This document shows positions 1 through 9,280 of a stretch of 64,000 nt of DNA, piece by piece. The stretch's first letter is position 1; each line of letters begins with the position of its first letter. The position numbers were made by a program, and so were the translations under genes. The notes below the pieces were generated by a model that saw only the letters and a program-made list of their open reading frames with translations, did no database searches and had not been told where the DNA came from. The stretch is from Paracoccaceae bacterium. GTDB lineage: Bacteria > Pseudomonadota > Alphaproteobacteria > Rhodobacterales > Rhodobacteraceae. Location of the stretch: NCBI GenBank assembly GCA_007692585.1, contig REBU01000063.1, positions 1 to 64,000 of the forward strand, given 5' to 3'.

Positions 1-853
1 TGAAAACAAAAAGCTTGTAGCCCTCGACATTGTAGCCAAGAAAGCGCACGCGGGCCTCGTTGTCGCGAATGGCGCGGATGACCGAGCCGAATTTGCCCGA
101 CACGATCCAGGCGAAAAGCAGATAGCCTGCCCCCAGCGCAAAGCTTGATGCCCAGAAGAACCACATCGATATCACCGATTGCGGCACATGCAGGAAGCCG
201 GGGATGTTCTGCAGCCCCGACAGCCCGTTATTGCCGCGCAGGCCCGTGTCGTTCTGAAACAGGTAGAGCGACAGCGCAAGCGTCATGGCCTGCGTCAGGA
301 TCGACAGGTAGACGCCCGTGACGCGGCTGCGAAAGGCCAGCCAGCCGAAGACCAGCGCCAAGAGCCCCGGCACCAGCACGATCATCGCAAGCTGAAAGGG
401 CAGCGAGCCCGCGAAACTCCAGATCAGCGGCAAGTCGGAACTGCCCACGACCCCGAAGATCTGGGCAGCGACGGCTTCGGACACTTCCAGTTCAGTGGGC
501 GGGATCGTGCCCCGGCCAAGGCTCTCGCGGATATTGATCTCGGTGCGCGCATACATCAGCCACATGCCGATGGCGTAACCGCCAAGCCCGAAGAAGGCGA
601 AATGCCCAAGGCTCAGGATCCCGCAATAGCCCCAGACCACATCCATCGCGATGGCGATCAGGCACAGGCACAGCGTCATGCCAAGGATCTTGACCAGATT
701 GGTGGAGATCACCCCGATGCCAAAGCCCTCTGACAGAACCGTGACCCCGATGGTGAAGATTCCCAGAAGCGCCATGAACCACATCACAGACGGGTTCGAG
801 ATCAGGAAACTGCGCTTGGTGGCGGTTGTGCTGCGGGGAATGTCGAAGGGCAT
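1..853 (-). CDS. urtC: Urea ABC transporter permease UrtC (C-terminus outside window)
   Basis: This is the second membrane permease of the UrtABCDE high-affinity urea importer (LivM type). I translated the minus strand from the ATG at 853. The protein begins MPFDIPRSTT, enters a hydrophobic segment near residues 20-45, and carries family-typical stretches such as GYCGILSLGHFAFFGLGGYA. The frame stays open to the left edge, so about 284 residues are visible and the end is missing. It starts 4 nt after the urtB stop, so the two are one transcript. urtD and urtE are expected further left, by analogy. Confidence 0.93.
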   Translation of the reverse strand, partial: MPFDIPRSTTATKRSFLISNPSVMWFMALLGIFTIGVTVLSEGFGIGVISTNLVKILGMTLCLCLIAIAMDVVWGYCGILSLGHFAFFGLGGYAIGMWLMYARTEINIRESLGRGTIPPTELEVSEAVAAQIFGVVGSSDLPLIWSFAGSLPFQLAMIVLVPGLLALVFGWLAFRSRVTGVYLSILTQAMTLALSLYLFQNDTGLRGNNGLSGLQNIPGFLHVPQSVISMWFFWASSFALGAGYLLFAWIVSGKFGSVIRAIRDNEARVRFLGYNVEGYKLFVF

Positions 854-857
854 GGCG

Positions 858-2822
858 TCAGTCTCCGGCAGCGCGGCCCTTCAGGGCGACGATACCCTTG
901 GGGCGGAACTGGATGAACAGGATGATGAACAGCACCATGAAGGTCTGCGCAGCCAGCGTATTGGCCGGGTTGAACCACTCGATGCCCTTTTGCAGGAAAC
1001 CGATCAGAGTGGCGCCTGCCAGCGTGCCAAAGACCGAACCAACGCCCCCCACGACCACAGTCATGAAGCTCTGCACGATGTAATTCGCGCCCATCTCTGA
1101 CGTGACCTGCGCCACCAGCCCGATGGCCACGCCTGCGACACCGGCGATGCCCGACCCCAGCCCGAAGGTCAGCATGTTGATGCGGTCAGGATTGATGCCC
1201 ATGCTGGCCGCCATGCCGGGGTTTTGCGTCACCGCGCGGACTTCCAGCCCCAGCCGCGTGCGGTTCAGGATATAGAGCAGCATCAGCAGGAACCCCAGCG
1301 CCATCACGAAAATCGCCACCCGGATCGAGGCCACCGAAACCACATCATTGACCTGAATGGCGCCCGCCAGCCAATCGGGGGCCGTCAGCGGCCGCGCCTG
1401 CGTGCCGAAGATATTCTTGGCCAGCTGTTGCAGCGCAATCGAGATGCCAAAGGTCGCCAGAAGCGTCTCCAGCGGGCGGGTGTAGAGATGACGGATCACC
1501 AGCCGCTCCATCGCCACCCCGGCCGCGAAAGTGACCGCAAAGGCCAGCGGCAGGGCAATGACCAGCGACGTGGTGTAGTTGGGGATCACGGTCTGGACGA
1601 CATAGCCGGTATAGGCCCCCATCATGATGAATTCGCCATGCGCCATGTTGATCACGCGCATCACCCCGAAGGTGATGGCAAGGCCAATCGCGGCCAGAAA
1701 GAAGATTGACGCGAGCGAAAGCGCATCAAGCGAGATACTGACGAATTGCCACAGCGAAATCGCCGTCCGCGTGCTGTCGAGACTGTCACGTGCAGCGTCG
1801 GTCACCGCCGCATCAGGCTCCAGATAGGCGTCGAAAAAGACGTATGCTGCGACGGCTTCGCGCATATCAGCCTCGGTCACCAAGGGCGCGACGGTGCCCG
1901 CCTCCTCCAGCGCGCGGTAAGCCTCGAGGCGCATCTCGTCCGTGGTCAGCAGATGCACGGGCACACCACCGACAGTGCCATCGACCACATTCGCACGCAG
2001 CACGTCGCGAATGGCATTTCGGCCCGGACGCGGCGGAACCAACCCGGCATCCGAAAGTGTCGCATAAGCGGCGATCAGGTCCATATCCTCGCCCGGCGTG
2101 CGGATCCGCGCGACATTCGTGCCTGCGGGGATTTCAGGGGCGAAATCAGCGCGGGTCTGCAGGGTCTGGTTCAGAACCCGGCGCGCTTCCGTGCTGATGT
2201 CACCACGCAGACCCTCGATCGCGTCAATCCGCGTGGCGCTATCAGTCGCAAAACGCGCATTCAGCAGGTCCAGAAGCCGGTCCATGCGCTGGATGATGCT
2301 GGGGTCTTCCTCGGCGTCTCTCGCTTCGGTCAAGGGTTCGATCTGCTCGATATCAGGGCTGCGCGCGATGCTGGCAAGCGCGGCAATGCGCCGGTCAGGA
2401 TCTGGATGGGTCAGCTCGTAACTGACCAGCGCGGAATTGATCTCGCGCCGGACCCCGGCATTGGGCCGGATCTGGCTCAACTCGCGGCTGCTGACAGTCG
2501 CGACCGGCGCGCGCGTGTCGATATCGATCAGCGTCTGCATCCGGTCGGGCGCATCTTCAGTGTAGAAAAACAACCCATCCGCATCGCGCACGGACACCTC
2601 GCGGTCGCCCCATGCGCGCAGGAAATCGACCGTGCCGGGCGCGTCAGCCTGCAACAGCGCCGCAAGCACCCGTGGCACCGTCGCCCGCGACGGCTGGGCC
2701 ACCTCCGCTTGCACCGTTTGCAGCGCATCTTGCAGCGGCGAGGGGCTGGTGTCCTGCGCATACGACGGCCCGAACAGGACGGCTGCGACAAGAAATGCCA
2801 CCAGAGGCAGTAGGCGCGGCAT
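858..2822 (-). CDS. urtB: Urea ABC transporter permease UrtB
   Basis: This is a LivH-type permease of the urea importer, 654 residues. It starts with a signal-peptide-like segment (MPRLLPLVAFLVAAVLFGPSYAQ). A soluble region of about 330 residues follows, containing a HEAT-like stretch near residues 145-190 (IAALASIARSPDIEQIEPL). The multi-span permease domain occupies roughly residues 365-645 and includes GVMRVINMAHGEFIMMGAY, the usual LivH-type start of the domain. The long periplasmic N-terminal extension is characteristic of UrtB and separates it from amino-acid LivH proteins of about 290 residues. It lies between urtA and urtC on the same strand. Confidence 0.95.
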   Translation of the reverse strand: MPRLLPLVAFLVAAVLFGPSYAQDTSPSPLQDALQTVQAEVAQPSRATVPRVLAALLQADAPGTVDFLRAWGDREVSVRDADGLFFYTEDAPDRMQTLIDIDTRAPVATVSSRELSQIRPNAGVRREINSALVSYELTHPDPDRRIAALASIARSPDIEQIEPLTEARDAEEDPSIIQRMDRLLDLLNARFATDSATRIDAIEGLRGDISTEARRVLNQTLQTRADFAPEIPAGTNVARIRTPGEDMDLIAAYATLSDAGLVPPRPGRNAIRDVLRANVVDGTVGGVPVHLLTTDEMRLEAYRALEEAGTVAPLVTEADMREAVAAYVFFDAYLEPDAAVTDAARDSLDSTRTAISLWQFVSISLDALSLASIFFLAAIGLAITFGVMRVINMAHGEFIMMGAYTGYVVQTVIPNYTTSLVIALPLAFAVTFAAGVAMERLVIRHLYTRPLETLLATFGISIALQQLAKNIFGTQARPLTAPDWLAGAIQVNDVVSVASIRVAIFVMALGFLLMLLYILNRTRLGLEVRAVTQNPGMAASMGINPDRINMLTFGLGSGIAGVAGVAIGLVAQVTSEMGANYIVQSFMTVVVGGVGSVFGTLAGATLIGFLQKGIEWFNPANTLAAQTFMVLFIILFIQFRPKGIVALKGRAAGD

Positions 2823-2853
2823 GGGCAGGATCTTTCTGTGGGGATGGGAAAGT

Positions 2854-2880
2854 CAGGGTGCATGCCATGCACGCACCCTG
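2854..2880 (-). promoter_or_regulatory. Intercistronic hairpin between urtA and urtB
   Basis: Perfect 8-bp arms CAGGGTGC (2854-2861) and GCACCCTG (2873-2880) enclose an 11-nt loop in the 69-nt gap between urtA and urtB. An alternative palindrome GTGCATG-C-CATGCAC lies inside. There is no T-run, so it is more likely a 3' mRNA-stabilising or attenuating hairpin than a full terminator. Such elements often keep binding-protein mRNA in excess over permease mRNA; that role is inferred here. Confidence 0.6.
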
Positions 2881-2891
2881 CACGCCGCGTC

Positions 2892-4175
2892 TCAGTAGTT
2901 CGAGGTCAGCTGGACACAGGTTTCCGTGGCCGTGTCGAACATTCCGCATTCCAGCGTTTCCCAGTCGCTGGTCAATGTGGCCGATTCCGTCAGGAAGGGC
3001 GACCAGGCTTCACCGGGGATTTCCTCGGTCTGGCTGATCACATCGAACTGCCCATCGGCGCGGATTTCACCGATCAGCACCGGCTTCGACAGGTGATGGT
3101 TCACATTCATCACCGCTGTCCCGCCGGTCAGGTTCGGGAATTCCTGCCCCCACATCTCTGCGCGGACCGCGTCTACATCGGTCGTGCCTGCGGCTTCAAC
3201 GGCGTTCACCCACATGTTGAAGCCGATGTAATGGGCCTCCATCGGGTCATTGGTCACGCGGTTCGTATCTCCGATGAACTCATGCCAGGTGGCGATGAAT
3301 TCCTCATTCTCGGGCGTGTCGACCGACATGAAGTAATTCCACGCCGCCAGATGCCCGACCAGGCGCGAGGTATCCAGGCCAGAGAGCTCCTCCTCACCCA
3401 CCGAGAACGCCACCACGGGGATATCGTCCGCGCTCACACCCTGGGCTGCGAGTTCGGTGTAAAAGCCGATATTCGCGTCGCCATTGATGGTCGAGATGAC
3501 GCCCACCTGCTTGCCGCCCGCACCCAGCCCGATCACATCCGAAACGATTGTGGACCAGTCCGCGTGACCGAAGGGAGTGTAATTCACGAAAATATCTTCC
3601 GGCGCGATGCCTTTGGAAATCAGATAGGCCTCAAGGATCGCATTCGTGGTGCGCGGATAGACGTAATCCGTGCCCAGGAGCGCGAAGCTCTCGACGCCCA
3701 GCTCCTCCAGGAAGTAATCCACCGCCGGGATCGCCTGCGTGTTCGGCGCGGCGCCCGTGTAGAAGACGTTGCGCGAGCTTTCCTGCCCTTCATACTGCAC
3801 CGGATAGAACAGCAGCCCGTTCAGCTCTTCAAGCACCGGCAACATGGCCTTGCGGCTGACCGAGGTCCAGGCCCCGAAGATCACATCAACCTCGTTCACG
3901 GTCAGCAACTGCCGCGTCAATTCCGCGAAAAGCGGCCAGTCCGAGGCCGGGTCGACGACCACGGCTTCCAGCTGACATCCCAGCACGCCACCTGCTTCAT
4001 TTTGCTGGGCGATCAGCATCAGCATCACGTCGCGCAAGGTGGTTTCCGAAATCGCCATGCTGCCCGAAAGCGAGTGCAGCACACCGACCTTGATCGTGCA
4101 ATCCTGTGCGGCAGCAGGGGCGGCAGAGAACAGGGCAGCGGTGGCGGCCGAGGCGAGAAGCGTTCTTTTGATCAT
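2892..4175 (-). CDS. urtA: Urea ABC transporter substrate-binding protein UrtA
   Basis: This is the periplasmic urea receptor (branched-chain amino-acid/amide-binding superfamily). It has a Sec signal peptide (MIKRTLLASAATAALFSAAP, cleavage near AAAQ-D). The mature N-terminus contains IKVGVLHSLSGSMAISE, typical of UrtA. The protein has 427 residues from the chosen start. I placed the start at 4175 because AGGAG sits 10 nt upstream; an in-frame ATG at 4184 lies almost on top of that site, and a longer frame reaches 4313 without support. It is the first gene of the leftward urt operon. Nitrogen control is usual for this system, but I cannot point to a definite NtrC site. Confidence 0.93.
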   Translation of the reverse strand: MIKRTLLASAATAALFSAAPAAAQDCTIKVGVLHSLSGSMAISETTLRDVMLMLIAQQNEAGGVLGCQLEAVVVDPASDWPLFAELTRQLLTVNEVDVIFGAWTSVSRKAMLPVLEELNGLLFYPVQYEGQESSRNVFYTGAAPNTQAIPAVDYFLEELGVESFALLGTDYVYPRTTNAILEAYLISKGIAPEDIFVNYTPFGHADWSTIVSDVIGLGAGGKQVGVISTINGDANIGFYTELAAQGVSADDIPVVAFSVGEEELSGLDTSRLVGHLAAWNYFMSVDTPENEEFIATWHEFIGDTNRVTNDPMEAHYIGFNMWVNAVEAAGTTDVDAVRAEMWGQEFPNLTGGTAVMNVNHHLSKPVLIGEIRADGQFDVISQTEEIPGEAWSPFLTESATLTSDWETLECGMFDTATETCVQLTSNY

Positions 4176-4571
4176 GCGATGCATACTCCTGTGATGCGTG
4201 TGCATGCCTCGGGGGTCGGGCTTGATCGCTGTCATCATGCGCCCCATATCCCCTAGACAACAGTTATTCTGTTGCGCATGTCCGGCGGGCAGCATCTGCC
4301 AGGATCGACCCATCGGACATGCAAGTTATTCGGTTTCAGCACGCGTCTTATCGCGTGGCGCGCCCCCTCTGACAATTTGCGCCGCCGCACCAACAGGCCC
4401 GAACCACCCCTGACTGCCTGTTTCATGTGCAACACAAGGGCGATGTGCTTTCTAATTAAGCGCCGCGCAAAGCCTGGCCGCTTGCTTGACGGCACAGCCG
4501 GGGATCACTAGCGTCACCTGAGCAAATCTGCGCAACAGCGCGACACAGACCCGAAACTCTGGGAGAAGCCC
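4176..4571. promoter_or_regulatory. Divergent intergenic region upstream of urtA
   Basis: This 396-bp gap lies between divergent urtA and the methyltransferase gene and must hold the urt promoter. The one clear signal is a perfect inverted repeat CAACAG-TTATT-CTGTTG at 4258-4274, about 84 nt upstream of the urtA start, a plausible regulator site. I see no RNA gene and no convincing coding frame. Confidence 0.45.
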
Positions 4572-5276
4572 ATGAAATACAATGATGTTCCGGGCTGGTT
4601 CAATCCGATCGATCAGGCTGGCTTCGCCTGGACATTGGAGTATCAGAACCAGATCGGCCAGCACGGCGATCTGCTGGAACTGGGCACGTTCAAAGGCAAG
4701 AGCGCGATTCTGATGGGCCAGAAACTGAAATCGGGCGAAACGCTGACCGTCTGTGATCTGTTTGAAGATGTAACCGGATGGAGCGGGGCCGCAGAGAGCG
4801 AAAAGGCGTTTTTCAGCACGCAAACCCCGTCCCGCCAGAGCTTCGAGCAGAATTATCTCGCCTTCCACCACGCCTTGCCTGTCATCGTGCAAGGTCCGAC
4901 CAGCACCATCGGCGATCATGTCGCGCCCGAAACCTGCCGCTTCGTGCATATCGACGCCTCGCATGTCTATGACAATGTCATCGCGGACACCGCGTCCGCG
5001 CGCGCGGCGCTGCAGGAAAATGGCGTCGTCGTCTTCGATGATTACCGCAAGGCCCAGACCCTCGGGACCGCCGCCGCCGTCTGGGAGGCGGTGCTCAATC
5101 ACGGGCTTGCGCCGATTTTCGCCACGGATTTCAAGCTCTATGCGACATGGGGCGACCCGGAGCCGATCCGCGATGCGATCATCGCCCGCGCGCGCGACGC
5201 CAATTGGTGCCGCACCGGCGCGCCTGTCGCGATCCGCAACCACAGCCTGGTGCGACTGGCGCGCAACGGCACCTGA
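4572..5276 (+). CDS. Class I SAM-dependent methyltransferase
   Basis: This 234-residue protein fits the Methyltransf_24-type class I fold. The SAM-binding motif I is LLELGTFKGKSAILMG near residues 36-51. A conserved acidic segment FVHIDASHVYDNV lies near residues 124-136, and VVFDDYRK follows near 157. These resemble small-molecule or macrocin-type O-methyltransferases, but the substrate cannot be told from the sequence. A GGGAGAAG ribosome-binding site precedes the ATG. It lies 50 nt upstream of the ABC-F gene on the same strand, so co-transcription is possible. Confidence 0.75.
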   Translation: MKYNDVPGWFNPIDQAGFAWTLEYQNQIGQHGDLLELGTFKGKSAILMGQKLKSGETLTVCDLFEDVTGWSGAAESEKAFFSTQTPSRQSFEQNYLAFHHALPVIVQGPTSTIGDHVAPETCRFVHIDASHVYDNVIADTASARAALQENGVVVFDDYRKAQTLGTAAAVWEAVLNHGLAPIFATDFKLYATWGDPEPIRDAIIARARDANWCRTGAPVAIRNHSLVRLARNGT

Positions 5277-5326
5277 CATGCATCCCGGCCCTTGACGCGC
5301 GCCGCGCAAGCGGGCAGGTGCAGGCC

Positions 5327-7180
5327 ATGTTGCAAATTCAAGACCTGTCCTTCTCGATCAATGGCCGCCCCCTGTTTGAAGGGGCGTCAGTCAATATCCC
5401 AACGGGCCACAAGGTCGGCCTCGTAGGCCGCAATGGGGCGGGCAAGACGACACTGTTTCGGCTGATCCGGGGCGAATTGGCGCTGGAAGGCGGCGCAGTC
5501 TCGTTGCCCTCGCGCGCGCGGGTGGGCGGTGTGGCGCAGGAAGTGCCCTCATCCGCGACCTCGCTGATCGACACGGTGTTGGCCGCCGACACCGAACGCG
5601 CGAGCCTCATGGCCGAGGCCGAGACCACCACCGACCCCGCGCGCATCGCCGCTGTGCAGACGCGGCTGGCCGATATCGACGCCTGGTCGGCCGAAGGCCG
5701 CGCCAGTGCGATCCTGAAAGGGCTGGGCTTCGACGCTGAAGCGCAGCTGCGCCCGTGCTCGGATTTCTCGGGCGGCTGGCGGATGCGGGTGGCGCTGGCG
5801 GGCGTGCTGTTCGCGCAGCCCGACCTGCTGCTGCTCGACGAACCGACGAACTATCTCGATCTGGAAGGCGCGCTCTGGCTGGAAAGCTATCTGGCGAAAT
5901 ACCCCCACACGATCCTGATCATCAGCCATGACAGGGGCCTTCTGAACCGCGCGGTCGATCACATCCTGCATCTCGAAGACCGCAGCCTGACGCTTTACGC
6001 AGGCGGCTATGACACATTCGCGCGCACCCGCGCCGAGCAACGCGCCGTTCTGGCCGCCGAGGCGCAAAAAGTCTCGACCCAGCGCGCGCATATGCAGAAA
6101 TTCGTCGACCGTTTCCGCGCCAAGGCCAGCAAGGCCAAACAGGCGCAATCGCGGCTGAAAATGCTCGAAAAACTGACGCCGATCACGCCTCCGTCAGAAG
6201 CCGCGCGGCATGTCTTCAGCTTCCCCGCGCCCGAGGAACTTTCGCCGCCCATCCTGCGCCTCGAAGGGGTCTCGGTCGGCTATGGCGGCCCGCCTGTGCT
6301 GCGCGGCCTGGATCTGCGCATCGATCAGGACGACCGTATCGCGCTTCTGGGGCGCAATGGCGAAGGCAAATCGACCCTGTCCAAACTGCTGGCCGAGAAG
6401 CTTGCGGGCAATGGACAAGTCACGCGGGCGTCGAAACTGCGCGTGGGCTATTTCGCGCAGCATCAGGTCGACGAGCTGGAACTCGACGAAACGCCCCTGC
6501 AGCACATCCAGCGCATGCGCCCGGGCGAGATGCCGCCCCGCCTGCGCGCGCGCCTTGCGGGCTTCGGGCTGATGGCCGAGCAGGCGGAAACGGTCGTGCG
6601 CAAACTGTCGGGCGGGCAAAAAGCGCGGCTGTCGCTGCTCTTGGCGACGCTGGATGCGCCGCATATGCTGATCCTCGACGAGCCGACGAACCACCTCGAT
6701 ATCGAGAGCCGCGAAGCGTTGGTCGAAGCGCTCACGGCCTATACAGGCGCGGTGGTGCTGGTCAGCCATGACATGCACCTGTTGTCACTGGTCGCAGACC
6801 GGCTCTGGCTGGTGTCAGGCGGGCATGTGCGCCCCTATGACGGCGATCTTGACGCCTATCGCGATTTCCTGCTGTCAGCGAATACCAAACCCGCGCGCGA
6901 AAAACCCGCGCCCAAGGCCAAACCGCGCGCCACGCGCGAAGACATCGCCGTGCTGCGCAGTGAAGTGCGCAAGGCCGAAGCGCGGGTCGAAAAGCTCGAA
7001 GACATGCGCAACAAACTGGCGAAGAAACTCGCGGACCCGGAACTTTATGAGGACAGCCGCAGCGGCGATCTGCGGGTCTGGCAGGCGAAATATGCCGAAG
7101 TGATGGACGCGCTCGACCGCGCCGAAGCCCTTTGGGTCAAGGCGCAGGAAACACTGGACGCGGCCCTGTCAGCCGCGTGA
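5327..7180 (+). CDS. ABC-F family ATPase (YheS/Uup-like)
   Basis: This is a soluble twin-ATPase protein of 617 residues with no membrane segments. Domain 1 has Walker A GRNGAGKTT (about residues 35-43), signature FSGGWRMR and Walker B LLLLDEPTNYLDL. A basic ABC-F linker (residues about 240-290, with KASKAKQAQSRLKMLEKL) follows. Domain 2 has GRNGEGKST, LSGGQKARLSLLL and MLILDEPTNHLDI. A charged coiled coil closes the protein (about 535-617). The family acts on ribosomes, or in tolerance to transposition and antibiotics, rather than in transport. The start at 5327 was chosen because homology begins at MLQIQDLSF; the longer frame overlaps the previous gene. Confidence 0.92.
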   Translation: MLQIQDLSFSINGRPLFEGASVNIPTGHKVGLVGRNGAGKTTLFRLIRGELALEGGAVSLPSRARVGGVAQEVPSSATSLIDTVLAADTERASLMAEAETTTDPARIAAVQTRLADIDAWSAEGRASAILKGLGFDAEAQLRPCSDFSGGWRMRVALAGVLFAQPDLLLLDEPTNYLDLEGALWLESYLAKYPHTILIISHDRGLLNRAVDHILHLEDRSLTLYAGGYDTFARTRAEQRAVLAAEAQKVSTQRAHMQKFVDRFRAKASKAKQAQSRLKMLEKLTPITPPSEAARHVFSFPAPEELSPPILRLEGVSVGYGGPPVLRGLDLRIDQDDRIALLGRNGEGKSTLSKLLAEKLAGNGQVTRASKLRVGYFAQHQVDELELDETPLQHIQRMRPGEMPPRLRARLAGFGLMAEQAETVVRKLSGGQKARLSLLLATLDAPHMLILDEPTNHLDIESREALVEALTAYTGAVVLVSHDMHLLSLVADRLWLVSGGHVRPYDGDLDAYRDFLLSANTKPAREKPAPKAKPRATREDIAVLRSEVRKAEARVEKLEDMRNKLAKKLADPELYEDSRSGDLRVWQAKYAEVMDALDRAEALWVKAQETLDAALSAA

Positions 7181-7195
7181 CAGCAAGGCATGAAA

Positions 7196-7224
7196 AAAGG
7201 CCATCCCCGCGCGGGATGGCCTTT
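7196..7224. terminator. Bidirectional terminator between ABC-F gene and hup
   Basis: A 12-bp perfect stem AAAGGCCATCCC / GGGATGGCCTTT has a CGCGC loop and lies 16 nt after the ABC-F stop. A-rich and T-rich flanks allow termination in both directions between these convergent genes. Confidence 0.85.
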
Positions 7225-7244
7225 GACTTCGGCACTGGCCGCAA

Positions 7245-7535
7245 TCAGCTGTTGACCGCGTCTTTCAGGGCCTTGGCGATGGTCACCTTCACAGCCTTGT
7301 CAGCGGCTTTGGTCATCGTCTCACCCGTCGACGGGTTGCGGACCTGACGCTCGGGGCGCGCGCGGCACATCACCTTGCCGATACCGGGCACGGTGATCGC
7401 GCCACCAGCGGAAACTTCGGCCATGACGATTTCTGCCAGCGAATCCAGCGCCGCATTGGCCGTCTTCTTGTCAGCGCCCATCTTCTCGGAAAGCGCAGCG
7501 ACAAGCTGCGTCTTGGTCATTGGCTTCGTGGTCAT
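7245..7535 (-). CDS. hup: HU family DNA-binding protein
   Basis: This 96-residue histone-like nucleoid protein matches the usual size of HU. Its N-terminal part (KTQLVAALSEKMGADKKTANAAL) forms the helical dimer body. The DNA-binding arm contains GIGKVMCRARPERQVRNPSTGE, the family RxxRxxRNPxTGE signature in slightly altered form. GAGGAG 6 nt before the ATG at 7535 supports the start. It is monocistronic, with the shared terminator downstream. Confidence 0.93.
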   Translation of the reverse strand: MTTKPMTKTQLVAALSEKMGADKKTANAALDSLAEIVMAEVSAGGAITVPGIGKVMCRARPERQVRNPSTGETMTKAADKAVKVTIAKALKDAVNS

Positions 7536-7680
7536 CTGTTACTCCTCAAGGAAATGAAGGACTCTCTACAACTGTCCCTGTGATGTTTTCGACGCGCATG
7601 TAGCCTTGTTTTACAGGGCATGGCAATTCCCCAAAGCGCTGCATTCACCATATTTTTGCACCCGGACGTTGAAAATGCCA

Positions 7681-9162
7681 CTACAGGAACGCGGTTTCGT
7701 TGAAGGAGCGCAGTTTCCGGCTGTGGATCTTCTCCAGCGGCATCTCGCGCAGAAGCTCCATCGCCCTGATCCCGATCTGCAGATGCCGCGCAACCTGCGT
7801 CTTGTAGAAGCTCGACGCCATGCCGGGCAGCTTCAGCTCACCATGCAGCGGCTTGTCGGACACGCAAAGCAGCGTGCCATAGGGCACGCGGAAACGGTAG
7901 CCATTCGCGGCAATCGTCGCACTTTCCATGTCCAGCGCAATCGCGCGCGACTGGCTCAGGCGCTGGACCGGACCGGAATGGTCGCGCAATTCCCAGTTGC
8001 GATTGTCGATCGTGGCAACGGTCCCTGTGCGCATGATCCGTTTCAGCGCATAGCCTTCCAGCTCGGTCACTTGCGCCACCGCGTCCTGCAGCGCGATCTG
8101 GATCTCGGCCAGCGCCGGGATCGGCACCCAGCGCGGCAGATCGGCATCGAGCACATTGTCTTCGCGCAAATACGCATGCGCCAGCACGAAATCGCCCAGC
8201 GCCTGGCTGTTGCGCAGCCCTGCGCAATGACCGACCATCATCCAGGCATGCGGCCGCAGCACGGCGATGTGGTCCGTCGCCGTCTTGGCATTGGACGGCC
8301 CCACCCCGATATTGACCAGCGTGATGCCCGCCCCATGCGCGCGTTTCAGGTGATAGGTCGGCATCTGCGGCAGGCGCGGCAGCGCGGGCAGTGGGGCGTC
8401 GGCATCTGTGATCTCGACATTGCCGGGGGCAACGAAAGCGGTGTAACCACTGGTCGGATCACGCAGCTGCGCCCGGGCGAAGGCTTCGAATTCATCGACA
8501 TAGAACTGGTAATTCGTGAACAGGATGAAATTCTGGAAATGCTCGGGCTGGGTCGCTGTGTAATGCGCCAGCCGCGCCAGCGAATAATCCACGCGCTGCG
8601 CCGAAAACAGCGACAGCGGGCGCGAGCCGTCCTCGTTCAGACTGCGGTCGCCATTGACGATATCGTCATTCGTGGTCGCCAGATCCGGCACGTCAAACAG
8701 ATCGCGCAGCGATAGCGCCATTTCGCCATTTTCCGGCAGGCTGACATCTCCGCGCCCGGCCATGGCGAAATGCAGCGGGATGGGCGTATCCGATGGCCCG
8801 ATGGTGACCGCGACCGCGTGGTTCTGGATCAGCAGACCGATCTGCTGGCGCAGGTAATGGCGAAACAGCACCGGCTGCGTGATCGTCGAGGCGTAGATCC
8901 CCGGCTCGGTCACATGGCCGAAGCTCAACCGCGAGTCGATCTGGTCATAGCGCATCGTGGCGAAACGAATTTCAGGGTAGAATGCGCGAAAGCGCGAACG
9001 CGGCAGCTCACCTGCGGCCAGCCGGTTGAAGGCATCGATCAGGAAATCCGTGGCACGGGCGTAAAGCGCCTGCAGATGGGCAACCGCAGCATCCGCATCC
9101 GTGAAGCTCTGCGGTGCGACAGGCTCCGGGGTCTGGAATGGCAAGCTGGTCTCTTTGGTCAT
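7681..9162 (-). CDS. amn: AMP nucleosidase
   Basis: This enzyme hydrolyses AMP to adenine and ribose 5-phosphate in purine salvage. The 493-residue product has the Amn layout: an N-terminal AMP nucleosidase domain (about 25-175, with YPEIRFATMRYDQIDSRLSF) and a C-terminal PNP/UDP-phosphorylase-type catalytic domain (about 270-480, with LVNIGVGPSNAKTATDHIAV and ALDMESATIAANGYRFRVPY). The DMES segment is the usual nucleoside-binding site of that superfamily. I chose the ATG at 9162, preceded by an AGGA, over an upstream in-frame start without homology. The gene is transcribed toward hup. Confidence 0.93.
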   Translation of the reverse strand: MTKETSLPFQTPEPVAPQSFTDADAAVAHLQALYARATDFLIDAFNRLAAGELPRSRFRAFYPEIRFATMRYDQIDSRLSFGHVTEPGIYASTITQPVLFRHYLRQQIGLLIQNHAVAVTIGPSDTPIPLHFAMAGRGDVSLPENGEMALSLRDLFDVPDLATTNDDIVNGDRSLNEDGSRPLSLFSAQRVDYSLARLAHYTATQPEHFQNFILFTNYQFYVDEFEAFARAQLRDPTSGYTAFVAPGNVEITDADAPLPALPRLPQMPTYHLKRAHGAGITLVNIGVGPSNAKTATDHIAVLRPHAWMMVGHCAGLRNSQALGDFVLAHAYLREDNVLDADLPRWVPIPALAEIQIALQDAVAQVTELEGYALKRIMRTGTVATIDNRNWELRDHSGPVQRLSQSRAIALDMESATIAANGYRFRVPYGTLLCVSDKPLHGELKLPGMASSFYKTQVARHLQIGIRAMELLREMPLEKIHSRKLRSFNETAFL

Positions 9163-9280
9163 GGCATCATCCTGAAAGGCGGTATTGCCCGCGACAGTGC
9201 CACCGCCGTCGCAGCGGGGCAAGCACCCGCAGCGCAAAATCGCGCTTTCCCCGCTCGGCCCGATGCACTAGCTTGACGCC

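Noticed and set aside
2838-4256. A 472-codon plus-strand frame antisense to urtA
   Set aside because: urtA on the other strand is strongly conserved; the antisense frame has no ribosome-binding site or family features.
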